DNA of 35,394 nucleotides from positions 1 to 35,394 of the forward strand of contig CATNDK010000005.1 in the NCBI GenBank assembly GCA_950096585.1, in the 5' to 3' direction. Made by a program: the position numbers and the translations under genes. The DNA is from Thalassococcus halodurans. GTDB lineage: Bacteria; Pseudomonadota; Alphaproteobacteria; Rhodobacterales; Rhodobacteraceae. The notes under the pieces are model-generated. The model did not search any database and had not been told where the DNA came from. It saw only the letters and a program-made list of their open reading frames with translations. Shown piece by piece: positions 25,936-34,528 of this stretch (the stretch's first letter is position 1; each line of letters begins with the position of its first letter).

Positions 25936-27231
25936 TCACAGGGATGGCAGCCACAGAACCAGCGCAGGCACCGCCAGCAACAGCGCCACATGGATCAGAT
26001 CGGCCACGACAAAGGGCGTCGTGCCACGGAAAATCGTGGTCAACGGAATGTCCCGCGCCACGCCGCTTAGCACATAGACGTTCATGCCAACGGGCGGTGT
26101 AATCAGGGCGATTTCGGTCATCCGAACGACCAGCACACCAAACAAAACGGCGTCATATCCAAGACCGGTGATCAGCGGGAAGAACAGCGGGACAGTCAGC
26201 GTCATCATCGCCGACGCATCAAGGATCATGCCCAGAAACAGGTAGAGCACCAGAATGATCAGCAGCACCGCCAGCGGCGGCAGATCAACGGCACTGACCC
26301 AAGTGACAAGGTTCAGCGGAATGGTGGTGACGGTGACAAAGGCGTTGAACACCAACGCGCCAAACAGAATGCCAAAGATCATGCCTGTGGTGCGCAACGT
26401 ATCATAAACCGCGTCCCACAGCGCCTTGGCCGACAGCTTGCCACGCATTCCCGCGATGACCAGCGCACCGAACGCCCCCATTGCGCCTGCCTCTGTCGGG
26501 GTGAACCAGCCCCAGATGATCCCGCCCATCACAAAGCTGAACAGAACGATCACATCACCAGTTCGGCGAAATCCCTGCCACCGGTCGCGCCATCCATAGC
26601 GTGGCCCTGCCGGTCCGGCATCGGGCGAGATTTTGCAGCGAATGGCGATAACCGCCATGTAAAACAGCGCGAGCAGAACGCCGGGGATGATCCCTGCTGC
26701 GAACATGTCCCCGATCGAGGTTTCGGTCAGGATACCGTAGATAATGAACATGCCGGATGGCGGGATCAGGCTGCCGATGGTGCCGCCTGCGGCCACCGAT
26801 CCGGATGCCAGCGACAGCGAATAGCCGTGCCGCCGCATTTCCGGCAGCGCCACAAGGCCCATCGTTGCTGTGGTCGCAAGGGATGATGCGTTGACCGACG
26901 CAAAACCGGCAGACGCCCCGACCGTAGCCATCGCCAGACCACCCCTGCGATGGCCCAACATACGCGCTGCAAAGTCGTACAGGTCCTTACCGATGCCCGA
27001 CGCAAACAACACATGCGCCATGAATAAAAACAACGGGACAGTGCCGATGGCATAGTTGGTAGCCAGATCAAAGGCGATCACGCCGACTTTGATAAAAGCT
27101 GCGTGAAAGCTGATCAGAAGGCCGAAGCCGATGACCCCCACCAACCCCATGGCAAAGCCGATGGGCATTCCGAGTGCGATGCACAAAAACATTGCACAGA
27201 TGCCGATCACTCCGGCGAAAACGGGCGTCAT
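25936..27231 (-). CDS. dctM: TRAP transporter large permease subunit (DctM family)
   Basis: Large membrane subunit of a tripartite ATP-independent periplasmic transporter, about 431 residues with around 12 helices, which imports an organic acid with Na+ using the periplasmic binding protein. Family features include CIALGMPIGFAMGLVG, GGLAMATVGASAGFASVNAS, GTIGSLIPPSGMFIIYGILT, FTPTEAGAMGAFGALV, LGMILDASAMMTLTVPLFFP, and TPPVGMNVYVLSGVA near the end. The start was set at the ATG overlapping the small-subunit stop as ATGA, giving MTPVFAGVIG; a frame 16 codons longer has no family support. It is the last gene of the operon that begins with the dehydratase-like genes. Confidence 0.93.
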   Translation of the reverse strand: MTPVFAGVIGICAMFLCIALGMPIGFAMGLVGVIGFGLLISFHAAFIKVGVIAFDLATNYAIGTVPLFLFMAHVLFASGIGKDLYDFAARMLGHRRGGLAMATVGASAGFASVNASSLATTATMGLVALPEMRRHGYSLSLASGSVAAGGTIGSLIPPSGMFIIYGILTETSIGDMFAAGIIPGVLLALFYMAVIAIRCKISPDAGPAGPRYGWRDRWQGFRRTGDVIVLFSFVMGGIIWGWFTPTEAGAMGAFGALVIAGMRGKLSAKALWDAVYDTLRTTGMIFGILFGALVFNAFVTVTTIPLNLVTWVSAVDLPPLAVLLIILVLYLFLGMILDASAMMTLTVPLFFPLITGLGYDAVLFGVLVVRMTEIALITPPVGMNVYVLSGVARDIPLTTIFRGTTPFVVADLIHVALLLAVPALVLWLPSL

Positions 27232-27716
27232 TTGCGGGGCTCCTGATGGGCAAGGTACTGTGCTGCGCGCAACAGGCACACGGCAATCATCAGGGCGATG
27301 GCCGCGACCATCAGCCAGCGAAACGGCGCCACCGGAATATCCAGAAGCGGGGTGATTTCGCCCTGCTCGCCCCGTCGCAGGGCCTCTTCCACGCCAGCGT
27401 ATAAAACAAAGCCCCAGAACACCGTTCCCAGAAGCAACATCGCCCCCTGTGACCAGTCACTAACACGGCTTGAAAACGTCTGAACCAGCAGTTCAACCTT
27501 GGTGTGCGATCCGTCCCATGCAGCAAAAGCAAGGGCGCAGGTGACCGTCGGAATCAGCAGCAGTTCCGCCAGAACATAGGTGCCCGGAAAGGCGATACCG
27601 ATCGCCCTGAAGACCACGGTCACAACTGTCAGCACCATAAGCGCCACAAGGGACGCAACGCCCAGTCCAGCGGCCAATCGCACCAGCCATCCCAGTGTTT
27701 TTTCCATCAGTCTCAT
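27228..27716 (-). CDS. dctQ: TRAP transporter small permease subunit (DctQ family)
   Basis: Small four-helix membrane subunit of the TRAP transporter, about 162 residues. It shows helices in LAAGLGVASLVALMVLTVVT and YVLAELLLIPTVTCALAFAA, followed by the family-typical hydrophilic WDGSHTKVELLV, and two further helices (AMLLLGTVFWGFVLYAGVEE and LMVAAIALMIAVCLL). The start is uncertain: this ATG gives MRLMEKTLG. A GTG twelve codons upstream has a G-rich ribosome site and lies 19 bases after the DctP stop, and an ATG three codons downstream is also possible. The stop overlaps the large-subunit start. Confidence 0.88.
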   Translation of the reverse strand: MRLMEKTLGWLVRLAAGLGVASLVALMVLTVVTVVFRAIGIAFPGTYVLAELLLIPTVTCALAFAAWDGSHTKVELLVQTFSSRVSDWSQGAMLLLGTVFWGFVLYAGVEEALRRGEQGEITPLLDIPVAPFRWLMVAAIALMIAVCLLRAAQYLAHQEPRK

Positions 27717-27771
27717 ATCAGCACCCGGATTGCGTATCAGGGGACGCACCACCGCGCCCCCTGCCTACCGT

Positions 27772-28767
27772 TTAGTTCCCGTAGGCTGCGCGAATGCGGC
27801 CCAGCACTTCGGACCCCGGCTTACCCATGCCATCAAGGTCTTCTGCCACCTTCTGGATCGCGGGGGCGAAAGCCTCGGAATAGGCGGCGACAACATCGGG
27901 CGCGACGGCGTTGAATTTCACGCCCTGCTCGACGCCATAGGCACGACCGGCATCTTCGGCCACTTGGGCAAGTTCAAGCGTCCGCATGCTCAGCCATTCG
28001 GTGTTGTCGTCAAAGATCTGCTGGATATCGGCAGGCAGACCCGCCCAGACCGCGTCGTTGATACCCCGCGATGGATAGGCACCGCGCGAATGGGGCAATT
28101 CGGAATAATAGCCGACCACTTCGGCAAAACTCAGGGACTTCAGCGCCTCGTATGGTGCAATCACACCATCAACCACACCCTTTTCCAAAGCAGGATAGGT
28201 TTCGGTCATCGGCATAGTCACACCCTCTGCGCCAAAGGCCGCAAGCGGACCGATGAAATCAACCGCGGAACGGATGCGCAGACCCTTCAGATCGTCCAGC
28301 GACTCGACCGGACCTTCGCGCAGAAGGACGTGCATCGGCGTACCAACATTGTAGCCCACCACATGCACACCACCCAGTTCTTCGTTGAAAACGGGGTTTT
28401 CTTCCACAAGGTCCATATAGACGCTCAGCACCTTTTCAGGGTCGGTGTAGCCATAGAACATCCCCGGCACGAGGCGGTTCATATCATAGCCGGACCGCGC
28501 GTAGATCGGCGCAATATAGGCCATGTCGGCAACACCAGCAGACAACTCATCAACGCCTTCACGCGATGTAATAAGGGTGCGCCCCCAATATGGGGTGATA
28601 TCGACACGCCCGCCGGATTGCTCTTCGATCCGTGCGATCCATTCGGCGTCGGCGGCACCATAAGGATGTGCCTCGGTGTAGGGCGAGGCATAACTGAGAT
28701 TGAACTCTGCCGCCCACGCGGGCAAGGCAGACAGGCAAAGTGCGACAAGTGCAGTTGTTCTGATCAT
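27772..28767 (-). CDS. dctP: TRAP transporter periplasmic solute-binding protein (DctP family)
   Basis: Periplasmic receptor, 331 residues, delivering an organic acid to the DctQM permease. The signal peptide MIRTTALVALCLSALPAWAA ends in a good AxA cleavage site before EFNLSYASPYTEAHPYG. LKGLRIRSA contains the Arg that in DctP proteins usually pairs with the substrate carboxylate. It is followed by the family region MPMTETYPALEKGVVDGVIA. A strong GGGAGGAA ribosome site sits 6 bases before the ATG, so it is probably expressed more than its neighbours. It lies 25 bases after a CoA-transferase gene, which links uptake to CoA activation. The ligand cannot be read from sequence. Confidence 0.93.
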   Translation of the reverse strand: MIRTTALVALCLSALPAWAAEFNLSYASPYTEAHPYGAADAEWIARIEEQSGGRVDITPYWGRTLITSREGVDELSAGVADMAYIAPIYARSGYDMNRLVPGMFYGYTDPEKVLSVYMDLVEENPVFNEELGGVHVVGYNVGTPMHVLLREGPVESLDDLKGLRIRSAVDFIGPLAAFGAEGVTMPMTETYPALEKGVVDGVIAPYEALKSLSFAEVVGYYSELPHSRGAYPSRGINDAVWAGLPADIQQIFDDNTEWLSMRTLELAQVAEDAGRAYGVEQGVKFNAVAPDVVAAYSEAFAPAIQKVAEDLDGMGKPGSEVLGRIRAAYGN

Positions 28768-28792
28768 TTGTAGTTCCTCCCTAAATCTAATG

Positions 28793-29986
28793 TCATGTGA
28801 TCGCCGACGTTTGCCGTCCGGTCGTTGGCGCCGACCCTGTGGTCAGCTTGGTAATTTCGGTGTGTGACAGTCCCAGAGTTTGCAGCACCTCGGCAGTGTG
28901 GGTGCCCGGCATGACCGCTGGTTCTGGTGGTGGGAAAGCGCCCAAGCGCACGGGCGGCCCAGCCTGCGTGATAGGGCCATCGGGTGCATCCAGTGCGATC
29001 ACCATGCCCCGTTCCAGCAAGTGTGGCTCTTTCAATGCTTCGGCCAAGGAATTGACCGGCGCAAATTGCGTGCCCGCCGCCTCTAGATACGCCAGCCATT
29101 CGCTTCGGGTGCGGGTCGCGAAAATGGCCGCAAGTTCGGTCCGGATCATGTCGCGGCGGCTTGGGTCCATCTGAAGCTCTGCAAACTCGGGTCGTCCCAT
29201 CGCGTCGCAGAAAGCCCGCCAATAGCGGGGCTCCATATCTGTCGTCACCAGCCAAGCACCATCGGCACATTGCCAAAGCCCCAGATCGGCGCGTCGCGTT
29301 CCCCGTGGCGGCACCTTATCCGGGTCGGGGTAACGGCTGATCAGATTGGCCAGCAGAACCAGCGAACAGTCCGTCATCGAAACGTCAACCTGCTGGCCTT
29401 GCCCCGTCGATCTTGCCTGCATAACAGCCGCCAAGGTGGCGAATGCCGCATGGGCACCTGTCGCGATATCAGCCGCAGCAAATCCGGGAAGACCCGGCAC
29501 ATCAGGATCCTCTCCGGTCCGGCTCAAAACGCCCGAAAGCGCCAAGGCGACCGGATCATGGCCAGGCTTGTCACGAAGCGGCCCAGTCTGCCCGCAGAGC
29601 GTTAGCGACGTGTACACCAGCGCAGGATTGGCCCGAGTTAGAGCCTGATATCCGAGTCCCAGACCCTCAAGAACGCCGGGCCTGTAATCTTCGACAACCA
29701 CATCAACGGTTGTCGCCAAACGGCGCAACGCTTCCTGTGCGTCGGCATCACCCAGATCAAGGCAGACTGACTTTTTCCCGCGCGCCAGCATGTCCTGCGC
29801 CCGCTGGCGAACGCGGCCGGCATCATCCAGACGATCCCACCCGAACACCTTGGCCTGCTTGGCCAATTCACGGGGATGTTCGACGCGGATAACCTCTGCC
29901 CCCTGATCCGCCAGAAGCCACGTACAGTAAGGCCCAGGCAAAAGCCGTGAAAAATCGAGAACGCGCAGGCCGGATAGCGCGCTCAT
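28793..29986 (-). CDS. Family III CoA-transferase (CaiB/BaiF)
   Basis: Transfers CoA between carboxylic acids through an aspartyl-CoA thioester; about 397 residues. It starts MSALSGLRVLDFSRLLPGPY, the usual family beginning, and continues LLADQGAEVIRVE, KKSVCLDL and VVVEDYRPGVLEGLGL. The catalytic Asp is Asp173 in AADIATG. This ATG overlaps the preceding gene's stop as ATGA; a longer frame of 48 extra codons lies inside that gene and lacks family similarity. Located between a second CoA-transferase-like gene and DctP, it is a strong candidate for the active CoA-transferase acting on the imported acid. Confidence 0.92.
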   Translation of the reverse strand: MSALSGLRVLDFSRLLPGPYCTWLLADQGAEVIRVEHPRELAKQAKVFGWDRLDDAGRVRQRAQDMLARGKKSVCLDLGDADAQEALRRLATTVDVVVEDYRPGVLEGLGLGYQALTRANPALVYTSLTLCGQTGPLRDKPGHDPVALALSGVLSRTGEDPDVPGLPGFAAADIATGAHAAFATLAAVMQARSTGQGQQVDVSMTDCSLVLLANLISRYPDPDKVPPRGTRRADLGLWQCADGAWLVTTDMEPRYWRAFCDAMGRPEFAELQMDPSRRDMIRTELAAIFATRTRSEWLAYLEAAGTQFAPVNSLAEALKEPHLLERGMVIALDAPDGPITQAGPPVRLGAFPPPEPAVMPGTHTAEVLQTLGLSHTEITKLTTGSAPTTGRQTSAIT

Positions 29987-30969
29987 TTCGCACCCATGTG
30001 GTGGACTGCGAACAAAGGCCCTGGCACGCCGTCCGCATCGAACATGGCGCGCGCCTTCATTTGCGGGGTGTTCGGCACTTCGTCCAACCGGATGATCGGC
30101 GACAGGCCCCATCCGTGCTTCAGCGACCAATCCGCCAGTTGATCGCGGCTGTGCTGGGCAAAGAAGGCTTCGACCACGGATTGCCAGCGATCGATAACGG
30201 CCTGATCGGTATCTGCGACAAGGATCGCGTCCCAGTCGATCTCGGCCAATTCACCAGCGGCGCCGTGCTCCTGCATGACGCGCACGACAGCCCGCATCAT
30301 GCCCGGGTTGTCGATCATGGACCATGTCACATAACCGTCCGCGCAGGACCAGATTTGGCGCACACCGGATTTACCGCGCACCAGCATGTTGCCCCGCCGC
30401 GTGCCGATGCGACCGGTGTGTTCGTACATCACCGCCTCGCGGTAGTTGGCAAGCGCTGCGGATTGCAAAGCAGACAGAGTAATGCGCTGACCCTTGCCGG
30501 TCTGACGTCGGGCCCGCAGCCCCATCAACGCGGCGGTCGCGGCCTGAATACCGGTTAGCGCATAGGCCTGTTCCCCCGGCAACCGCAGCGGTGGCTTGTC
30601 CGGTGTGCCGATCACGTGCATCAGGCCCGATTGCGCCATCAACGTCAGATCCGTCACTGGACGATCCTGATCGGGGTATCCCTTGACCACCACATGGATC
30701 AGACGCGGATGCTTTCCGGCTAGGTCATCAACACCATCGCGCACCCCGCTTCTGCGGTCATCCAGCAGGATGTCAGCGTTCCCCAAAAGCTGCTCCAAGG
30801 GTTTGTCAGAACGGGTCATGCCTTTGTGCCACGCTTTCTGACGCGCGGGCGTCAGAGGTGCCGCCGCTGTAAGGGTCACATCGGCCCCAAGACGCGCCAA
30901 CATACTGCCGCCGAAATCGACAAGGTGGTCCGCAAGAACGACGACACGGGTACCGGACAATAGCGTCAT
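29983..30969 (-). CDS. CaiB/BaiF CoA-transferase-like protein lacking the catalytic Asp
   Basis: Family III CoA-transferase fold, 328 residues, somewhat short for the family (usually about 380-420). It retains LTLMAQSGLMHVIGTPD, ALTGIQAATAALMGLRAR and QTGKGQRITLSALQSAALAN. At the position of the catalytic Asp (AADIATG in the neighbouring gene) it has AYALTG, with Tyr136 replacing Asp. The N-terminal DFSR-type motif is also eroded (VVVLADHLVDFGG). It may be the non-catalytic subunit of a heteromeric enzyme with one of its neighbours, as two CaiB/BaiF polypeptides combine in benzylsuccinate CoA-transferase. Starts and stops overlap both neighbours by four bases. Confidence 0.85.
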   Translation of the reverse strand: MTLLSGTRVVVLADHLVDFGGSMLARLGADVTLTAAAPLTPARQKAWHKGMTRSDKPLEQLLGNADILLDDRRSGVRDGVDDLAGKHPRLIHVVVKGYPDQDRPVTDLTLMAQSGLMHVIGTPDKPPLRLPGEQAYALTGIQAATAALMGLRARRQTGKGQRITLSALQSAALANYREAVMYEHTGRIGTRRGNMLVRGKSGVRQIWSCADGYVTWSMIDNPGMMRAVVRVMQEHGAAGELAEIDWDAILVADTDQAVIDRWQSVVEAFFAQHSRDQLADWSLKHGWGLSPIIRLDEVPNTPQMKARAMFDADGVPGPLFAVHHMGAK

Positions 30970-32084
30970 ACCAAGACCCCCTTTGCGGTCAGGTCCTGTA
31001 CTTCGGCGTCAGTCAGTCCGATTTCCGCAAAGACAAAGAGGTTATCCGCCCCAAGGCAGGGCGAAGGGCCTACATCGCTGGGCGTGTCAGGCAGCAAATA
31101 AGGCGGCGCAGGCATGTTCGCGATGCCTATAACGGGGTGTTCGACAGCAACAAAATGCCCCGCAGCGTTCAGGTCGGGATGCTCTGACAGGCCCTTTCCG
31201 TCCAGCACGGCTGCGGCTGGGACACCAGCCTGTATTAGTCTCTGTTCAAGCTCAACTAAGTCCCAATTCGCAGTTGCATGCTCAACAGACCCATCCCCAA
31301 GAACACCTGCTAAAGCCATGCGCTGCGCATCAGTTTCGCAGGCTATTGCGATCCACCGGTCATCCTTGCAGGGAAACACACCATGAGGCGTCATTTCCGC
31401 ATCTTCGTTGGCCGGTTTGTCGGTGGGCAATTCGGCAAACAGATCGCCAATCACATGGACCATCGCCTCGATCTGGCTGACGTCCACATGCACGCCTTCG
31501 CCTGTGCGATCGCGATGCTCTAACGCGGACAAAATCGCCACCGTCAGCATCATTGGCGCGACCACATCGCCATAGGCAAAGGGTGGCATATGTGGCTCTG
31601 TTTCAGGCCAACCGGTCATATCACAATGTCCCGACCACGCCGCGGCCGAGTTGCCGTAGCCCCGCAAGCCGGACAATGGCCCCGACCGTCCGGCAACCGA
31701 CACACTGGCCAGAATGACGCCCGGCTTCACCTGTTGCAGCGTTTCCCAATCCAGCCCGATGCGGTCCATGTAACCGGGGCCAAAGTTTTCCACGACGACA
31801 TCCGCCCAGGCGATCAGCTTTTTCGCCACTTCGACCCCGCGCGGATCGGACAGATTAATCGTCACGCTTTTTTTCGATGTGTTGGTTTGCGCGAAGAACA
31901 CGGATGCATCGGGATTGCGACGATCACCGCCCGCGAAAGGAGGTGACCGCCGCCCCAGATCAAGGCGAACGGAGGATTCAACCTTGACCACTGTGGCCCC
32001 GTTATCGGCCAAATCCTTGGTCGATCGGGGCCCTGCGCCGACCCACGAAAAATCTGCCACCTTCAAACCGTCCAATGCGCCCAT
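30966..32084 (-). CDS. Family III CoA-transferase (CaiB/BaiF)
   Basis: Second apparently complete CoA-transferase, 372 residues. It has MGALDGLKVADFSWVGAGPR, LADNGATVVKVES, KKSVTINLSD, VVVENFGPGYMDRIGL and, as the likely catalytic residue, Asp173 in FAYGDVVAP. The gene shares a single base with the preceding dehydratase-like stop (TAATG) and overlaps the following gene by ATGA, so expression is strongly coupled. With the Asp-less neighbour it may form a heteromer. The acyl donor and acceptor are unknown; the pairing with dehydratase-like genes suggests a 2-hydroxyacyl or aromatic acyl-CoA. Confidence 0.9.
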   Translation of the reverse strand: MGALDGLKVADFSWVGAGPRSTKDLADNGATVVKVESSVRLDLGRRSPPFAGGDRRNPDASVFFAQTNTSKKSVTINLSDPRGVEVAKKLIAWADVVVENFGPGYMDRIGLDWETLQQVKPGVILASVSVAGRSGPLSGLRGYGNSAAAWSGHCDMTGWPETEPHMPPFAYGDVVAPMMLTVAILSALEHRDRTGEGVHVDVSQIEAMVHVIGDLFAELPTDKPANEDAEMTPHGVFPCKDDRWIAIACETDAQRMALAGVLGDGSVEHATANWDLVELEQRLIQAGVPAAAVLDGKGLSEHPDLNAAGHFVAVEHPVIGIANMPAPPYLLPDTPSDVGPSPCLGADNLFVFAEIGLTDAEVQDLTAKGVLV

Positions 32085-33331
32085 TAGTCCGCCCCCACTT
32101 CATCCAACACGGCACGCACCTGCGCCTCGACTGTGGTTCTGTCCCAGTCGCGCGGGTCCACCATGTCGGAATGGATTTCGACGACGCGGACACCCGCCGC
32201 CTTCAGCGCCTCGCGGGCAAAATATGATCCGTATCCGGAAAAGCGGTCGTGTTCCGGCACCAGCATCACAGCCACATCAATCCGCCAGCGGCGCGCCTCT
32301 TTCACCAGCCATTCGTTGACCCAAGGCGGTTGATGAAGTTGTTCGTTCATCGCCGACACCCGCGCCGCCAACGCGCGCAACGGATCGCCGTGATCAGCGC
32401 GGATGTAGCCATCGGCGGCAAAGGGTAGGTACATCGACCACGCGAAAACGGCCCCGTGGCTTTCCTCGAACGCGCGGTAGAACGACGTGTCGAACCAAAG
32501 CCCCGCGCCGATCCACATCATCCGGATGCGTTCGTCAGGACAGACGACATTGCCCGCATCAATCCGATTTTCGACCTCGGTTTTGAATGCGCGAACGCGG
32601 TCCAGCGCCCAATCCGATCCGCGATGCCATTGAGGGATCATGACGTTGGGCATCTGTTCCGCGATTCCCATCGGGCATTTGTCAGAACGTGCGATCAGGT
32701 CGGCCACGTCATCCAGCAGGCGTTCCTGTTCGTCGATCCGAGCCATGTAGGCGGCAAAACCGTCGGGATCAAAGTCGCGACCAGTCAGCCGTTCCAGTGA
32801 CGCGATCAACGGCTTCATTTCGGCCACCATCAGATCAAGCCGCGCGCTGCCGTAAAGCCCTTCCCAATCGCTGCGGGCCTGAACCCACCAGTCCGGCGCA
32901 GGGTCTGGCGTAGCCGGAGCCGAAAGAAGGTGCAGGTCGGCCCCCGAAAGCTCGGCCCATCTTTGGAAAATACGCGGGTGTTCATCTGAACTGGACCGCG
33001 CACACAGAATGGACGGCGCAGGCAGACCGCCCCACGGCTGGGCAACAAAATCGCCCACCAACTGCGCGATCAGCGGAAGGCTGGAGTATCGCGGCAGGTG
33101 GGGATGAAACCCCATGTCTTCCATCTGGTCGAAGTAGTGGGGAGCAAGCTGTTTGGCCGAAATGACCGCCGACCACCATTGGTTGGTGACCATCGGAACA
33201 TCCATAAAATGGAACAACTCGTGCGGTGTGTCCGCGTTGACAAAAGCATAGGGTTTGCCCTCTGTGATCTGGCCCCGAAGTCCCTTCAGCCAATCGCGTT
33301 GATAGGCGGTCGCCGTTTGTGCTCCGGTCAT
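32084..33331 (-). CDS. 2-hydroxyacyl-CoA dehydratase / benzoyl-CoA reductase-like subunit, larger
   Basis: Member of the HgdA/FldB/BcrC-type family, 415 residues, whose classical members carry a [4Fe-4S] cluster and, after ATP-driven one-electron reduction by an activator, dehydrate 2-hydroxyacyl-CoA or reduce benzoyl-CoA. Visible blocks are FVNADTPHELFHFMDVPMVT near 30-50, LPAPSILCARSSSDEHPRIF with Cys110, and a C-terminal AREALKAAGVRVVEIHSDMV. The only cysteines are 110, 219 and 264. The C-terminal cysteine expected in this family near the NRSCK-type motif appears replaced by VPEHDRFSGYG. The start overlaps the stop of the smaller subunit as ATGA; a 44-codon upstream extension lies within that gene. 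Assignment to family is fairly sure, catalysis is not. Confidence 0.8.
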   Translation of the reverse strand: MTGAQTATAYQRDWLKGLRGQITEGKPYAFVNADTPHELFHFMDVPMVTNQWWSAVISAKQLAPHYFDQMEDMGFHPHLPRYSSLPLIAQLVGDFVAQPWGGLPAPSILCARSSSDEHPRIFQRWAELSGADLHLLSAPATPDPAPDWWVQARSDWEGLYGSARLDLMVAEMKPLIASLERLTGRDFDPDGFAAYMARIDEQERLLDDVADLIARSDKCPMGIAEQMPNVMIPQWHRGSDWALDRVRAFKTEVENRIDAGNVVCPDERIRMMWIGAGLWFDTSFYRAFEESHGAVFAWSMYLPFAADGYIRADHGDPLRALAARVSAMNEQLHQPPWVNEWLVKEARRWRIDVAVMLVPEHDRFSGYGSYFAREALKAAGVRVVEIHSDMVDPRDWDRTTVEAQVRAVLDEVGAD

Positions 33332-34395
33332 GCCAAGGCCTCCGAAATCAGGGCGCTGGCGGCATTGCACCATGCGGCATCGGGCCGGAACGGGCGAAAC
33401 CCGAGATTTACTAAACGCGCACCGCGGTCTTCGGTCGCGCGCTTTAGTGCAGGTACCTCCCACCCGAATGCGTCATCGTTTTCGTCAACGCTGACGACCA
33501 CCAGATCTGCATCCTCTGTCGCCTTATGAAGCGCGCGGGTAAACCGATCAGGTGGGGCCGCGCGCAAGGACCATCCATCACCGGCAAGATCGGCCAGCAT
33601 GCTTTCTGCGCTATGGATGAAAGGCGCGCTGCGACCGTAGTCCTGTACGTCCGCGATAATCTGACCATACGCCTCGCAAACCGCGTGCAGCACAGGCGTA
33701 TCGCAAGCGGTGCCTGTCAGTGCGATTTTCGGGCCTTGGGCCTTGTGAAGCGAAAGGTCGGCAAGCAAGTCATTATGGGCATCTGCCGTCAACCAACGCC
33801 CCGCGTTACGGGCAATGAACGCCTCTTGCCCGCCGGATGGCAGTTCGCCCACGATTTTATGCCGAGCAGCCTCAGACGCAATGGCGGCGCTCAAGGCGTT
33901 GGAATCGCACTGTGCGCCCAGCGTTTGCTGTAGTTCCCTTACCAAGCCATCCTGCTCTGCCTGATTGAAAACTTCGGCTGCGGTGCTTTTGGTGTGAAGC
34001 ATGTTCCAAAGATGCAGGCGCGGCCCCTTTGTCGTCAGTTGCCCCTGCCGACGCAGTTCGGACGCGTATTGATAGGCCGCAAGACCGGCAACATCGTCAC
34101 GGACAAAGATCAGAGCGGCAAATCTGTCAAAGGAACCCGCAGCAAATCGATGCAGAAAGCGCGCTGCGAACGGATCCAGAAAGGGTTCGGTCACTTTTGA
34201 AACAACCGATTCAATCGGCCCGTCCACCGCATCTGCCAGTGGCGGCGCCTTCACGTCGACAACCACGCCGCCCATTGCAGTGATCAAAGGCACTGGCACG
34301 CCTTCACCAAACACGCCAACCAAAGGCTTGCCATTCGCGACGACGCCATCGGCGCGCTCTTCAAAGGCCTTCAATAAGCTGGCGTATGACGACAA
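33328..34395 (-). CDS. 2-hydroxyacyl-CoA dehydratase-like subunit, smaller
   Basis: Probable partner subunit, 355 residues and first gene of the operon. The N-terminal block GKPLVGVFGEGVPVPLITAM and the middle block KIALTGTACDTPVLHAVCEA, then YGQIIADVQDYGRSAPF, match the HgdB/FldC/BcrB-type fold. The first cluster-ligand region, normally containing a CD pair, reads AALIFVRDDVAGL here, and the C-terminal ligand region reads VSVDENDDAFGWE. The usual cysteines therefore seem missing and the subunit may not bind a cluster. No ATP-dependent activator (HgdC/BcrAD type) occurs in the window. Divergent from a MarR gene across about 130 bases containing the candidate operator. Confidence 0.75.
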   Translation of the reverse strand: MSSYASLLKAFEERADGVVANGKPLVGVFGEGVPVPLITAMGGVVVDVKAPPLADAVDGPIESVVSKVTEPFLDPFAARFLHRFAAGSFDRFAALIFVRDDVAGLAAYQYASELRRQGQLTTKGPRLHLWNMLHTKSTAAEVFNQAEQDGLVRELQQTLGAQCDSNALSAAIASEAARHKIVGELPSGGQEAFIARNAGRWLTADAHNDLLADLSLHKAQGPKIALTGTACDTPVLHAVCEAYGQIIADVQDYGRSAPFIHSAESMLADLAGDGWSLRAAPPDRFTRALHKATEDADLVVVSVDENDDAFGWEVPALKRATEDRGARLVNLGFRPFRPDAAWCNAASALISEALA

Positions 34396-34433
34396 CGTCC
34401 CCTCCCCGGTCGATGCCCGTTCAATTTAGTTCA

Positions 34434-34449
34434 TTTTGGAAACCTTTTG
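34434..34449. promoter_or_regulatory. Candidate MarR operator, copy 1
   Basis: TTTTGGAAACCTTTTG, in the divergent region between the dehydratase-like operon and the MarR gene. A closely related element occurs before the CoA-transferase gene at 35042-35058 (TTTTTGAAACTATTTTG). The core is TTTT-N-GAAAC-N(1-2)-TTTTG. Occurrence in both promoter regions flanking the regulator gene suggests a shared operator. Inference only. Confidence 0.4.
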
Positions 34450-34456
34450 TTTAATC

Positions 34457-34477
34457 TGTCAATAGCCATGTTTGACA
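34457..34477. promoter_or_regulatory. Back-to-back TTGACA -35 boxes forming an inverted repeat
   Basis: TGTCAA and TTGACA flank a 9-base spacer. Read on the minus strand the first is a perfect -35 box for the dehydratase-like operon (CAAAAT follows at 18 bases). The second is a perfect -35 box for the MarR gene, with only a poor -10 (AGCGAT) at 18 bases. A protein bound here would affect both divergent promoters. Confidence 0.4.
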
Positions 34478-34528
34478 AAATTACGCCCTCCCCCTAGCGA
34501 TGATCTATCCGGTCAGCTTGGAATGCAC

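Noticed and set aside
34472-34528. TTG start at 34472 for the MarR gene
   Set aside because: The TTG is part of a perfect TTGACA promoter box, and the added residues do not resemble MarR N termini; the ATG at 34529 has a suitably spaced GGA.
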